From the NCBI RefSeq assembly GCF_013266695.1, contig NZ_JABRXF010000001.1, positions 636,236-700,235 on the forward strand: 64,000 bases of DNA, given 5' to 3'. Shown one piece after another: positions 17,153-25,153 of the stretch. The DNA is from Hongsoonwoonella zoysiae (GTDB lineage Bacteria; Pseudomonadota; Alphaproteobacteria; Rhizobiales; Stappiaceae). Made by a program: the position numbers and the translations under genes. Within the stretch, counting starts at the first letter, position 1. Every line of letters begins with the position of its first letter. The notes below the pieces were generated by a model, which saw only the letters and a program-made list of their open reading frames with translations, was not told where the DNA came from and did no database searches.

Positions 17153-17650
17153 ATGCACGGAACATCAAAATTTCCAAAGGCCAAGGGCCTGCCGAGGCTC
17201 GCCTATGCGATCGGCCTTTCGGGCGGTGCGGGGCTTGCGCCCTTCTGGCCAGGCACGTTCGGCGCCCTCGCGGGCCTGCCTCTGGCCTATGCATTGCAGT
17301 TCCTGCCCGTCACGCTTGGCGCGATCGCACTTGCCGGTGTATTCGCCATCGGCACCTGGGCCGCTTCGTGGATAGCTCGCGATCGCGACGAGGAAGACCC
17401 GCAAATCGTCGTCGTCGACGAAACTTTCGGAGCGGCGGCCACCGTCCTCGCCCTGCCCTTTCACCCCGCTTGGTGGGTCGCGGGCTTCGTCGCCTTTCGT
17501 TTTTTCGATATCGTGAAGCCTTGGCCCGTGAATGCTCTGCAAGACGGCGTCAAGGGCGGTTTTGGAATCATGCTGGACGATGCGGCAGCCGCGGCTCAGG
17601 CCATCGCGCTGCTTTGGGTGGCCAGGATCGCGATAGACGCTCTTTTCTGA
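17153..17650 (+). CDS. pgpA: PgpA-family lipid phosphatase
   Basis: A 165-residue membrane protein with the PgpA core: GGAGLAPFWPGTFGALAGLP, DPQIVVVDETFGA (acidic catalytic region), FRFFDIVKPWPV and GFGIMLDDAAAA. PgpA removes the phosphate of phosphatidylglycerophosphate. In bacterial inositol-lipid loci a PgpA homologue instead acts on phosphatidylinositol-phosphate. The start at 17153 has CGGAG upstream and gives the family length. It is the only plus-strand gene between LptF-like and CdsA-like genes. Because of the inositol context, a phosphoinositol-lipid substrate is a real alternative to phosphatidylglycerophosphate. Confidence 0.87.
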   Translation: MHGTSKFPKAKGLPRLAYAIGLSGGAGLAPFWPGTFGALAGLPLAYALQFLPVTLGAIALAGVFAIGTWAASWIARDRDEEDPQIVVVDETFGAAATVLALPFHPAWWVAGFVAFRFFDIVKPWPVNALQDGVKGGFGIMLDDAAAAAQAIALLWVARIAIDALF

Positions 17651-17656
17651 ACGCTG

Positions 17657-18589
17657 TCACGCAATGGAAAGCCAATAAACCGCGGCAACGACGGTGGGCC
17701 CGGTCATGATCCATGCATCGGCGATATCGAACACTCCGCCCTGTCGCGGCATGACGGCCGGATAATCCTTCACACCGGCAAGGCGCTTCAGCCGCGACGC
17801 CGCAAGGTCCCCCGCCACGGAAAAAAGCGCGATCAATGCCGCAAGGCCCAACATCGCCAGAGGATCGGCGCCAACAAGCAAGTAACCGCCGACGGTCGCC
17901 GTCGCGGCGAGCGCAAGCGCGCCGAACGCAAGCCCCTCCACGGTCTTGTTCGGCGACAGCTTCGGGAACGCCTTTCTTTTGCCCGCGAGCTTTCCGCCGA
18001 GAAGCGCGTAACTGTCATAGGTTTCGACAAGCAGAAATGCCAGCAGGAGTGCGCCACGCAAGGCAGGTTCGCCCGCAGCCGCGGCAAAGAGCACGAGAAA
18101 CAGGCCCGGGAAGATGAGGCTTTCCGCGATGACATTTACCGGCGAGACATCGGTCCTTGAGCCGAACGCGATCGTTATCGCCATCGGAACCGCCAGCCCG
18201 GCGCACGAATAGAAGGCTGCCGGAAACCCGAGCCAACACCCCGCGCCCACGACCCCGGCCCCGACGAGGACCGATCCGGCCGCGGCCTTGCTCTTGAACC
18301 CCGGACTTTCGACGGCCCGGCCGCATCTCAGCAAGCCGACGATCGAAACCTCGTAGAAAACGCGCGCCGACAGGGCGACCAGAAACACGATGAGCACAGG
18401 CCCGCCAACAAGCATCGGCACCGTGCCGGTGGCGAGAATGACGATTTCCGTCAGAAGCGTTGGCCAAAGCGAGCGGGCGACGACAGCGGTTTTGGGAATG
18501 AGGCTCAGGACCGCGAGTAGCAGGATGCCGAGAAACAATGCGGAGCCGACCGCCACCGCGATAGGCCAGACGCCAAGCGACTCCGTCAC
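17657..18589 (-). CDS. CdsA-like phosphatidate cytidylyltransferase
   Basis: A polytopic protein of about 310 residues. Its C-terminal signature ASRLKRLAGVKDYPAVMPRQ followed by GGVFDIADA fits the CdsA pattern (S-x-x-KR, KD, GG, D-x-x-D), with glutamine where histidine is usual before GG. CdsA makes CDP-diacylglycerol from phosphatidate and CTP. The GTG at 18589 overlaps the SDR stop as GTGA; an upstream GTG at 18625 is possible. The divergent signature and its place in the locus suggest a second CdsA dedicated to this lipid, perhaps acting on an unusual phosphatidate or phosphoceramide. That last point is speculation. Confidence 0.8.
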   Translation of the reverse strand: MTESLGVWPIAVAVGSALFLGILLLAVLSLIPKTAVVARSLWPTLLTEIVILATGTVPMLVGGPVLIVFLVALSARVFYEVSIVGLLRCGRAVESPGFKSKAAAGSVLVGAGVVGAGCWLGFPAAFYSCAGLAVPMAITIAFGSRTDVSPVNVIAESLIFPGLFLVLFAAAAGEPALRGALLLAFLLVETYDSYALLGGKLAGKRKAFPKLSPNKTVEGLAFGALALAATATVGGYLLVGADPLAMLGLAALIALFSVAGDLAASRLKRLAGVKDYPAVMPRQGGVFDIADAWIMTGPTVVAAVYWLSIA

Positions 18590-19419
18590 GACGTGTGATG
18601 CTTTCTCACGATGCCCGCCTGCCACGACCTGAGTGCCGGCGCGAGTACGCTGTGAAACCGGGCAAGCAGGCCCATCTGCAGGCCCGGAGCCACGATGAAC
18701 TTTCGCTTGTCCGCACCTGCGATGATCTTTTCGGCGACCTTATCGGCCGGCCACAAGCCGCCACCCGCCGTAATCGCCTTCGTGGCGGCAGGCTTCGTCT
18801 TGCTCTCCATCGCAAGCTGGGGAGTATCGGTATCCGGCGGATAGGCAAGCGTCACCGCGATATCATGCGGAGCAAGCTCCACCCTGAGGACTTCCGCCAG
18901 CCCGCGCATCGCGAATTTGGACGGCGCATAGGCCGAATAACCGTGGATGCCGAAGAATGCCGCGCCGGAGGACACGAAGATCAAGCGGCCGCCGCCAACT
19001 CCGGACATTGCCGGCGCTACCGCGCGGGCGAAATGAAGCGCGCCGATATAGTTCGTCTGCATCTGTTCGAGATGGTCCTCAAGCGGCTGCTCCATGAACA
19101 ATCCCGGCCGAGCAATGCCGGCATTGGCGACCGCCCAGCCCGGGGCGCCCAATCGGTCGACGGCGGCGGAAACTGCCGAAGCCACTTCCTCGCCTTTGCT
19201 CACATCAACCGAAAATATCTCGATCCGCCGGTCGGGAAACTTTGAAGCAATCGTATCGCGCGCTTCTTCCAGGGCCACTTGCCGGCGGGCGAAAAGCGCC
19301 AGGTCATGCCCCCTACCGGCAAGACGTTCAGCCAGCGACAGGCCGATCCCGCTCGACCCGCCGGTGATGAATGCCGACCGCGGCTTTTCCCCCGACGCGC
19401 GAAGCCGATCGCCCGACAC
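18586..19419 (-). CDS. SDR resembling 3-ketodihydrosphingosine reductase
   Basis: A 277-residue short-chain dehydrogenase with the NADPH loop TGGSSGIGLSLAERL, NANAG-like VANAGIARPG, catalytic serine in FVSSGAA and YSAYAPSK. The segment AYPPDTDTPQL is the distinctive motif of the KDSR/Tsc10 group, which reduces 3-ketosphinganine to sphinganine in sphingolipid synthesis. General SDRs lack it. The gene sits four genes from a serine palmitoyltransferase-like synthase on the same strand, which strengthens the assignment. The C-terminal stretch after residue 240 (MGLLARFHSVLAPALRSW) may associate with the membrane. Confidence 0.8.
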   Translation of the reverse strand: MSGDRLRASGEKPRSAFITGGSSGIGLSLAERLAGRGHDLALFARRQVALEEARDTIASKFPDRRIEIFSVDVSKGEEVASAVSAAVDRLGAPGWAVANAGIARPGLFMEQPLEDHLEQMQTNYIGALHFARAVAPAMSGVGGGRLIFVSSGAAFFGIHGYSAYAPSKFAMRGLAEVLRVELAPHDIAVTLAYPPDTDTPQLAMESKTKPAATKAITAGGGLWPADKVAEKIIAGADKRKFIVAPGLQMGLLARFHSVLAPALRSWQAGIVRKHHTS

Positions 19420-19422
19420 CGA

Positions 19423-20541
19423 TCAGGCCTCTTGGCTTTGGCCGTCCGCGAACGCGATGAGCCGGTTATAGCCCGTCGCATCGTCCAGTTGCACGGGCGG
19501 ATGCTTGAAAAGAAATGCGCAAGCGTCCTCGATCGGCCCGCTGAGCCCCTGCTCGCGTGCAATTCTCGCGCACCGGATCGCCGTCAGCGCCATGGCGGCC
19601 GCATTGGGCGAATCTTCCACCTCAAGGCGCATTTCCACCGAAGTGCGGGCACCGCCCAGCAACCTGCCCTCAAGGCGAACATAGGCGACCTTGCGGTCGT
19701 TCAGCCAGGGCACGTAATCCGACGGGCCGATGCGGATCTCGTTGTCGTCGAGACGCGTATCCATCGAGGTCTGGACAGCCTCCGTCTTGGATTCCCGCTT
19801 TGTGGCAAGCCTGTCCATGTCCATCATGTTGAGGAAGTCGGTATTGCCGCCGACGTTGAGCTGATACGTGCGGTCGACCTTGACGCCGCGCATATCGGCC
19901 AGCCGGGCGAGCGTGCGATGTGTGATCGTCGCACCGAACTGCGCCTTGAAATCGTCGCCAAGAACGGGAAGGCCCGCCTGGCGGAAACGCTCCGCCCAAA
20001 CCGCGTCGGAGGCGATGAAGACCGGGATGCCGTTCACGAGCGCGCAACCCGCGTCGATTGCGCATTGAGCATAAAACGCCACCGCCTCATGCGAGCCTAC
20101 CGGCAGGAAATTGATGACGACCTCCGCTTCCGCCGCCTTCAGTGCGGCAACCACATCCTCCCTTGAGAGGGCAGGTACGGAGGACACGACGAAGCTCTTG
20201 TCGGGTGCCTGATTGCGCATGAAGGCTGAAACGCCATCAAGATCGGGCCCCCGCAGAACCTCCGCGGTTTGTCCGGCAAGGTCGGTATGAAAACGCTCCG
20301 TACAGTTGGGTGCTGCGAACACCGCTTCGCCCACGGGCCGACCGACCTTGCGCTGATCGACATCGAAGGCTGCGACGATTTCGACATCCTGCGGGCGATA
20401 GCCGCCCAGCACTGGAAATGTCACGCCGATCGCATCGTCACCGAGAGCGCGGCAATAGGAGATGCCTTGAACGAGGGAACTGGCGCAGTTTCCCACGCCG
20501 ACGATGGCCGTTCTGATCGGCTTGACGGGATTGGATATCAT
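19423..20541 (-). CDS. ino1: myo-Inositol-1-phosphate synthase
   Basis: A 372-residue enzyme of the prokaryotic MIPS type. It has NAD loop IVGVGNCASSLVQGI, VVINFLPVGS, LGDDFKAQFGAT and the conserved block YQLNVGGNTDFLNMMD followed by KRESKTEAV, whose lysines serve catalysis. It converts glucose-6-phosphate to inositol-phosphate in the cytoplasm. It is an unusual gene in alphaproteobacteria and usually signals inositol-lipid or inositol-solute synthesis. It lies three bases upstream of the SDR gene in the same operon as the SPT-like gene. That links inositol to the lipid product. Confidence 0.93.
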   Translation of the reverse strand: MISNPVKPIRTAIVGVGNCASSLVQGISYCRALGDDAIGVTFPVLGGYRPQDVEIVAAFDVDQRKVGRPVGEAVFAAPNCTERFHTDLAGQTAEVLRGPDLDGVSAFMRNQAPDKSFVVSSVPALSREDVVAALKAAEAEVVINFLPVGSHEAVAFYAQCAIDAGCALVNGIPVFIASDAVWAERFRQAGLPVLGDDFKAQFGATITHRTLARLADMRGVKVDRTYQLNVGGNTDFLNMMDMDRLATKRESKTEAVQTSMDTRLDDNEIRIGPSDYVPWLNDRKVAYVRLEGRLLGGARTSVEMRLEVEDSPNAAAMALTAIRCARIAREQGLSGPIEDACAFLFKHPPVQLDDATGYNRLIAFADGQSQEA

Positions 20542-20690
20542 TTTCGGTTGGAGGCCTTCAGCTCAAGCGATGTATTTGGTTTTGATCACGCAGCCGACAA
20601 TGAGACGCCGTGTAAAGCCCGCATGGATAGGCCGTAATAATGCACAGCGCACCTGTCAGGACCAGAGGTTTTTGTGCGTTTCGGCTCTTC

Positions 20691-21329
20691 CTATTTCACG
20701 GAGATGGTTTCGACAACCGCCTGGCCCGTGGAAACGTCCTTTCCGAACACCTTGACCCTGGCAACCTTGGGCAAGATGCCGTCTTCCGCAACCTCGACAT
20801 AGGCATATACGGGCTCGATAAGGCGCCCGTCGCTCGTCGTCAGGGTCAGTGTCGCGGATCCGGGCCGGTCCTGAACGAGCTTCGCGGTCCGCTCAGGAAA
20901 GGCGACGATCCGCAGGTCGAATTCGTTTTCCTTGCCGTTGCGCCGGGCACTCACGCCGAAGGCCATTTTCTCTTCGAAAAAGCCGAGCTTCTTCTTCACC
21001 CCGTCCGTATTGTAGCGACGCCAATAAACCTCTACCGGCCTGTTCCGATCAAGCAGGCCGTTCGAATCGAATCTCGCCGCGTAGATGACCGTGTTCGGAT
21101 TGGTGGACCGCTGCAGGTAGAGCAGCATGTTGGGTTCATCCGGCACCGGCCAATCCGGCTGCACGACGGGAAGTTCGCGGAAAATCGAAACTGCCGATCC
21201 GGCAGCCCTGCCGCCTTGCGCCCACGCATGGCCACCGCCGGGCAAACTTGCGGCCGTGAACAGCACCGCCAGCAACGCAACCTTCAGCATCGATGAACGA
21301 TATTTCCCGATCGAAGCAAGAAGCATCAT
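20691..21329 (-). CDS. Secreted DUF4833-like protein
   Basis: A 212-residue protein with a signal peptide (hydrophobic LKVALLAVLFTAASL, likely cut near AWA) and a periplasmic domain. The domain has DEPNMLLYLQRSTNPNTVIY, PVEVYWRRYNTDG and FDLRIVAFPERTAKL, which match my memory of the DUF4833 family. No catalytic motif is evident. It lies between the SPT-like and MIPS genes on the same strand. It may bind or chaperone the lipid in the periplasm, but nothing in the sequence proves it. An internal ATG at 21290 would give a more compact signal peptide. Confidence 0.65.
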   Translation of the reverse strand: MMLLASIGKYRSSMLKVALLAVLFTAASLPGGGHAWAQGGRAAGSAVSIFRELPVVQPDWPVPDEPNMLLYLQRSTNPNTVIYAARFDSNGLLDRNRPVEVYWRRYNTDGVKKKLGFFEEKMAFGVSARRNGKENEFDLRIVAFPERTAKLVQDRPGSATLTLTTSDGRLIEPVYAYVEVAEDGILPKVARVKVFGKDVSTGQAVVETISVK

Positions 21330-21383
21330 GGTCCATCAACTTTCGGGCTGCGCCATGTCATGTGCCCGCGCCGGCTTCGCTAT

Positions 21384-22619
21384 TCAACTCCCCGCGGCAG
21401 CCGTGATGGCAGGCGACGCCACAGGCACGCCGTGGCTTGCCGCTGCGGCTATTTCGATCGCCCGATCGATCTCGTCGAAAGCGTGTTCCGCGGAGATGAA
21501 GAAACGGATCCTCGGCAGATCCTTCGGTACGCCGATCTGGACGATCGGCGGAGCGTAGATGCCCTCATCCATCAGGGCCTGCGAGACGAGCATCGTTTGT
21601 TGAGGCGTTTCGAAAAGCAGCGGAACGACGCCGTATCCCAGGGCGGCGCCCGTGTTGAGCCCGGCGGAACGGGCGCGGTCCCTGAAATAAGCCGACTTCC
21701 TGTGCAGCTTTTCCACCTGTTCCGGCTGGCGGCGGAGGAACCGCAATACGCCATGCGCCGCGCCCAGCGCCGCGGGTGCGAGCCCGACCGAATAGACAAA
21801 GCCCGGCAACGTGAACCGAAGCCAGTCGATGACGCCCGCTTCCGCGCAAACGAAACCGCCGGAGGACACGAAGGACTTCGACAGAGTGCCCACCGTCAGC
21901 TCCACCCGGCGCGGATCGATGTCGAAATGCTCGCAAAGGCCGCGGCCCGTCTTGCCGAGCACACCATAGGAATGCGCTTCATCGACCAGAAGCCACGCGT
22001 CGTGCGCTTCCTTGATTTCCATCAACCTCGGCAGGTCGGGAATATCGCCGTCCATCGAATAGAGGCCTTCGACGACGATCAACACGTGGCGATACTGGTT
22101 GCGCGCCGCCTCGAGCTTGGCTTCGAGATCGGAAAGATCGTTGTGCTCGAAGGTGACGCAATCGTAGCGGCCGCTTTTGGCGCCGACGAAGATCGAATTA
22201 TGCGCAAGCTCGTCGATGAGCACGAGGTCGCGCGGCCCCATCAGGTGATTGATCAGCGAGACGTTGGCAAGATAGCCGGAGACCAACGTCATTGCGCCGC
22301 CGACACCAAGGTAATCCGCAAGGTCGTCTTCAAAGGCACGGTGGCTCGAACGCTCGCCGCCGACGAGGCGCGAGGCACCGACCCCGGTTCCCAGACTGTG
22401 GAGCGCTTCGCTGGCGGCCTCGACGATTTCCGGATTCTTCGTAAGGCCGAGATAATCGTAATGCGCGAAGCTGACGAAAGGCTTCGAGTTTTGCTCGCAA
22501 AGGTCTTGTTGACGGTCGACGGGAACGAAATACGGATTGTGACGTTCTATGATTGCCTTCCCGGCCAGGCGAAAACGCCGTTCGGATACCGCAGAAAAAC
22601 TTGGCCGCTCAGGCTTCAT
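21384..22619 (-). CDS. Serine palmitoyltransferase-like alpha-oxoamine synthase
   Basis: A 411-residue PLP enzyme of the AONS/KBL/SPT family. It shows FVSFAHYDYLGL, GASRLVGGERSSH, DELAHNSI, the aspartate and histidine of VDEAHSYGVLG, and the PLP lysine in TLSKSFVSSGG. The family condenses an acyl thioester with an amino acid. Biotin synthase (bioF) or glycine acetyltransferase are formal alternatives, but a KDSR-like reductase in the same operon favours serine palmitoyltransferase. ATG 22619 has GGGGGTAAGG before it; ATG 22664 does not. No acyl carrier protein gene is adjacent, unlike the SPT locus of Caulobacter. Confidence 0.75.
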   Translation of the reverse strand: MKPERPSFSAVSERRFRLAGKAIIERHNPYFVPVDRQQDLCEQNSKPFVSFAHYDYLGLTKNPEIVEAASEALHSLGTGVGASRLVGGERSSHRAFEDDLADYLGVGGAMTLVSGYLANVSLINHLMGPRDLVLIDELAHNSIFVGAKSGRYDCVTFEHNDLSDLEAKLEAARNQYRHVLIVVEGLYSMDGDIPDLPRLMEIKEAHDAWLLVDEAHSYGVLGKTGRGLCEHFDIDPRRVELTVGTLSKSFVSSGGFVCAEAGVIDWLRFTLPGFVYSVGLAPAALGAAHGVLRFLRRQPEQVEKLHRKSAYFRDRARSAGLNTGAALGYGVVPLLFETPQQTMLVSQALMDEGIYAPPIVQIGVPKDLPRIRFFISAEHAFDEIDRAIEIAAAASHGVPVASPAITAAAGS

Positions 22620-22859
22620 CCTTACCCCCGCTCTGCGACGCCGACGCACACCTTTTGCAACCATAGGTACTGCGCGCAGTGCGAACGCCGCGAAATTACA
22701 ATCACCCGCAATTGCCTGACCGGGCGATGACGCTTATCCGGCTTGCGGCGATCTCCGCTATAGCGATCAAGGCGGTATCACGCAATCTTCGACACGTCGG
22801 ATAAACTTTTCCGATATATGACATCGTCGCCAATGTCGAGTTCTGTTGTTGCCCTCGTC

Positions 22860-23999
22860 TCAGTTTAGCGGCGACTGTTGTGATTGATGCAACAGTCCAT
22901 TCTTCATTTCCACAATCACGAGAGGCACGACTTCCAGAAACCGCGAAATTATCGACGGATCGACTGCACCTATGATTCCGATACGGAAGGTTGAGGCGGA
23001 TTTCATCTTCCCCGCATAAATCGCGAAGCCTTTCCGCTTGAGCGCGCCGTAGAAAAGATCAAATGAAAACCAGCCGTCTTCCGGTTCCCGAAACGAAGCG
23101 ATGATCGGGGCTTGCAACTCTCCGTCCAGAGCCGTTTCAAAACCGAGTTCACGCATTCCGTCGATCAAGAGTTCGCAATTTTTCTTGTAGCGCGCGTATC
23201 GTGCGGGTGGTCCGCCTTCTTCGGTCAACTCGTCGAGAGCTTCTGCAAGCGCGGCGATAACATGGGTGGGCGGCGTGAAGCGATACTGCCCGTCCGCCTC
23301 CAGTTGCCGATACTGGCCGTGAAGATCGAGCACGAGCGACGAACAGCGTCCCGCCGACGCGTCAAGCGCATCGCGCCGGGCGATGACAAATGCCAGCCCC
23401 GGCACGCCTTGCAGGCATTTGTTGGAGGAAGCGGCAAGTGCCGTGATATGCAAAGCCTCAACATCGAGGGCAAGGGCGCCGAAGCTGCTCATGGCATCGA
23501 CAAGCAATGCCCTGCCGCACCGCTTCACCACATTCGCGATCTCCACAAGCGGATTGAGAAGCCCGGACGTCGTCTCGCAGTGCACGACGACAACGGAGCG
23601 AATGCGCGGATCGGCCTCCAGGCGTCGCTCCAGTTCCCCAAGATCGTGCAGACTGTCGTCGGCAACTTCGTAGACGGAAACGCGCTTGCCCAGGCGCTCG
23701 GAAATATCGACGATGCGCCTCCCATACGCCCCGTTGACGAGAACGAGCACGCCTGTCTCGGCGGCAACGAAGCTGGCGATCATCGCCTCGACCGCATAGG
23801 TGCCGCTACCTTGCAGGGGCACCGTGGCATAAGCGTCACCCGCACCCGCGATCTTCAAAAGCTCCGCTCTGATCTTCCTGGAGATTTCCAGAAACTCTTC
23901 GTCCCTCGAGCCCCAGTCGCGCAGCATCGCGCGCTTCACGCGCGCCGATGTCGTCAACGGGCCCGGCGTCAGCAGAACGGGCTCGCGCGTCCCGCTCAT
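22860..23999 (-). CDS. phnW: 2-Aminoethylphosphonate:pyruvate aminotransferase
   Basis: A 379-residue class V aminotransferase. It begins LLTPGPLTTSARVKRAMLRD, has QGSGTYAVEAMI for cofactor phosphate binding, VDAMSSFG and the PLP lysine in SSNKCLQGVPG, all typical of PhnW. It interconverts phosphonoacetaldehyde and 2-aminoethylphosphonate. The ATG at 23999 overlaps the ppd stop as ATGA and has GGGGGAGAAGG upstream; it is the last gene of a pepM-ppd-phnW operon. That places it in synthesis of the phosphonate, not in degradation, and no phnX phosphonatase is nearby. Confidence 0.93.
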   Translation of the reverse strand: MSGTREPVLLTPGPLTTSARVKRAMLRDWGSRDEEFLEISRKIRAELLKIAGAGDAYATVPLQGSGTYAVEAMIASFVAAETGVLVLVNGAYGRRIVDISERLGKRVSVYEVADDSLHDLGELERRLEADPRIRSVVVVHCETTSGLLNPLVEIANVVKRCGRALLVDAMSSFGALALDVEALHITALAASSNKCLQGVPGLAFVIARRDALDASAGRCSSLVLDLHGQYRQLEADGQYRFTPPTHVIAALAEALDELTEEGGPPARYARYKKNCELLIDGMRELGFETALDGELQAPIIASFREPEDGWFSFDLFYGALKRKGFAIYAGKMKSASTFRIGIIGAVDPSIISRFLEVVPLVIVEMKNGLLHQSQQSPLN

Positions 24000-25144
24000 G
24001 CCTTCTCCCCCGCGCACAGATAATCCCGGAAGCGCCTTGCGACCTCTACCGGGGCGACTTTCGGCCTCGGGAGATTTTCGATCCGGCTCGGAGAGACCCG
24101 CACATGGATGAAGCGGGGCCCTTTCGCGGCGAAAGCGCTCTTGAGAACCTCATCGAGGTTCGAAAGTGAACCCGCCCGCGCGACATGGGCATAGCCGGAG
24201 GCCCGCGCAATTTCCGCGAAATCGACGCCTTCGGAAACGGTCAATTGGCCACCGGTCGATTCATGCATGCCATTGTCGAGCACGATATGCGTAAGATTTT
24301 CGGGAGCTTCCGCGCCGATGGTCGCAAGGTTGCCAAGCTTCATCAGCGCCGCACCGTCACCGTCGAGAACGACGATCTCCCGCTCGCTGTTGAGCGCGGC
24401 GCCAAGGCCGATCGCGCTTGCGCCGCCCATGGAGCCCACGACGTAGAAGTTCCGCGCCGCATCGCCCAGCGAATAGAGCTCGCGCCCGCAATAACCCGTT
24501 GTCGCGATCAGGCCCGCGCCTTCCGGCGCATTGGCGTTGATCCTCTCCAGCACATCGATGCGCCGTGGTGCGCCCACGCCCGAAAACGCACCTGCGATTT
24601 CGGCGCACGCGCGTTCGGGCACGGGCGCCTGATCGAGCTTCGAATTCGCGACCGCGCCTTTCGCCTGCACAAACGCAAAGGGAAGCTGCTCCCGGTCCAT
24701 ATAGCCGCATGCTTCCTCAAGGCGGCTTTCCACTTCGCCCGCTTCCGCCGGAAAGGAGGAACGGGCAACTTTCATCGTATCGAGCAGGGCACCGGTAATC
24801 TCGCCCATCAGCTCGTGCTGAGGTTCGTCGCCGAGGCCCGGCTCGCCCCGCCATGTGACGATCATCAGCGTCGGAATCTTGAACGGCCAGTTGAGCGACG
24901 TCAGCGGATTGACCGCATTCCCAAGACCCGAGTTCTGACACATCACGGCGGTGTTTTTCCCGGCAAGCCACGCCCCGGCGGCAATCGCCACGGCTTCGCC
25001 CTCGCTCGTCGCGCCGACATAGCGCGCGTTCGGCGCGCCGATCACCGCATTCATCAGCGGCGTCAGGAAGCTGCAAGGCACGCCCGCGTAGAAATCGATC
25101 CCGCGGCGGCCGGCTTCCTCGATGAATTCCCTGGCTTCGATCAT
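23996..25144 (-). CDS. ppd: Phosphonopyruvate decarboxylase
   Basis: A 382-residue thiamine-diphosphate enzyme with GVPCSFLTPLMNAV, TSEGEAVAIAAGAWLAG (the catalytic glutamate region), MCQNSGLGNAVNPLTSL and the cofactor-binding LDGDGAALMKLGNLATIG. It removes CO2 from phosphonopyruvate to give phosphonoacetaldehyde. This is the irreversible step that pulls the unfavourable PepM equilibrium forward, so its presence marks true phosphonate biosynthesis. It lies between pepM and phnW. ATG 25144 is preferred over TTG 25153, which directly follows the pepM stop. Confidence 0.94.
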   Translation of the reverse strand: MIEAREFIEEAGRRGIDFYAGVPCSFLTPLMNAVIGAPNARYVGATSEGEAVAIAAGAWLAGKNTAVMCQNSGLGNAVNPLTSLNWPFKIPTLMIVTWRGEPGLGDEPQHELMGEITGALLDTMKVARSSFPAEAGEVESRLEEACGYMDREQLPFAFVQAKGAVANSKLDQAPVPERACAEIAGAFSGVGAPRRIDVLERINANAPEGAGLIATTGYCGRELYSLGDAARNFYVVGSMGGASAIGLGAALNSEREIVVLDGDGAALMKLGNLATIGAEAPENLTHIVLDNGMHESTGGQLTVSEGVDFAEIARASGYAHVARAGSLSNLDEVLKSAFAAKGPRFIHVRVSPSRIENLPRPKVAPVEVARRFRDYLCAGEKA

Positions 25145-25153
25145 GGCCTGCAA

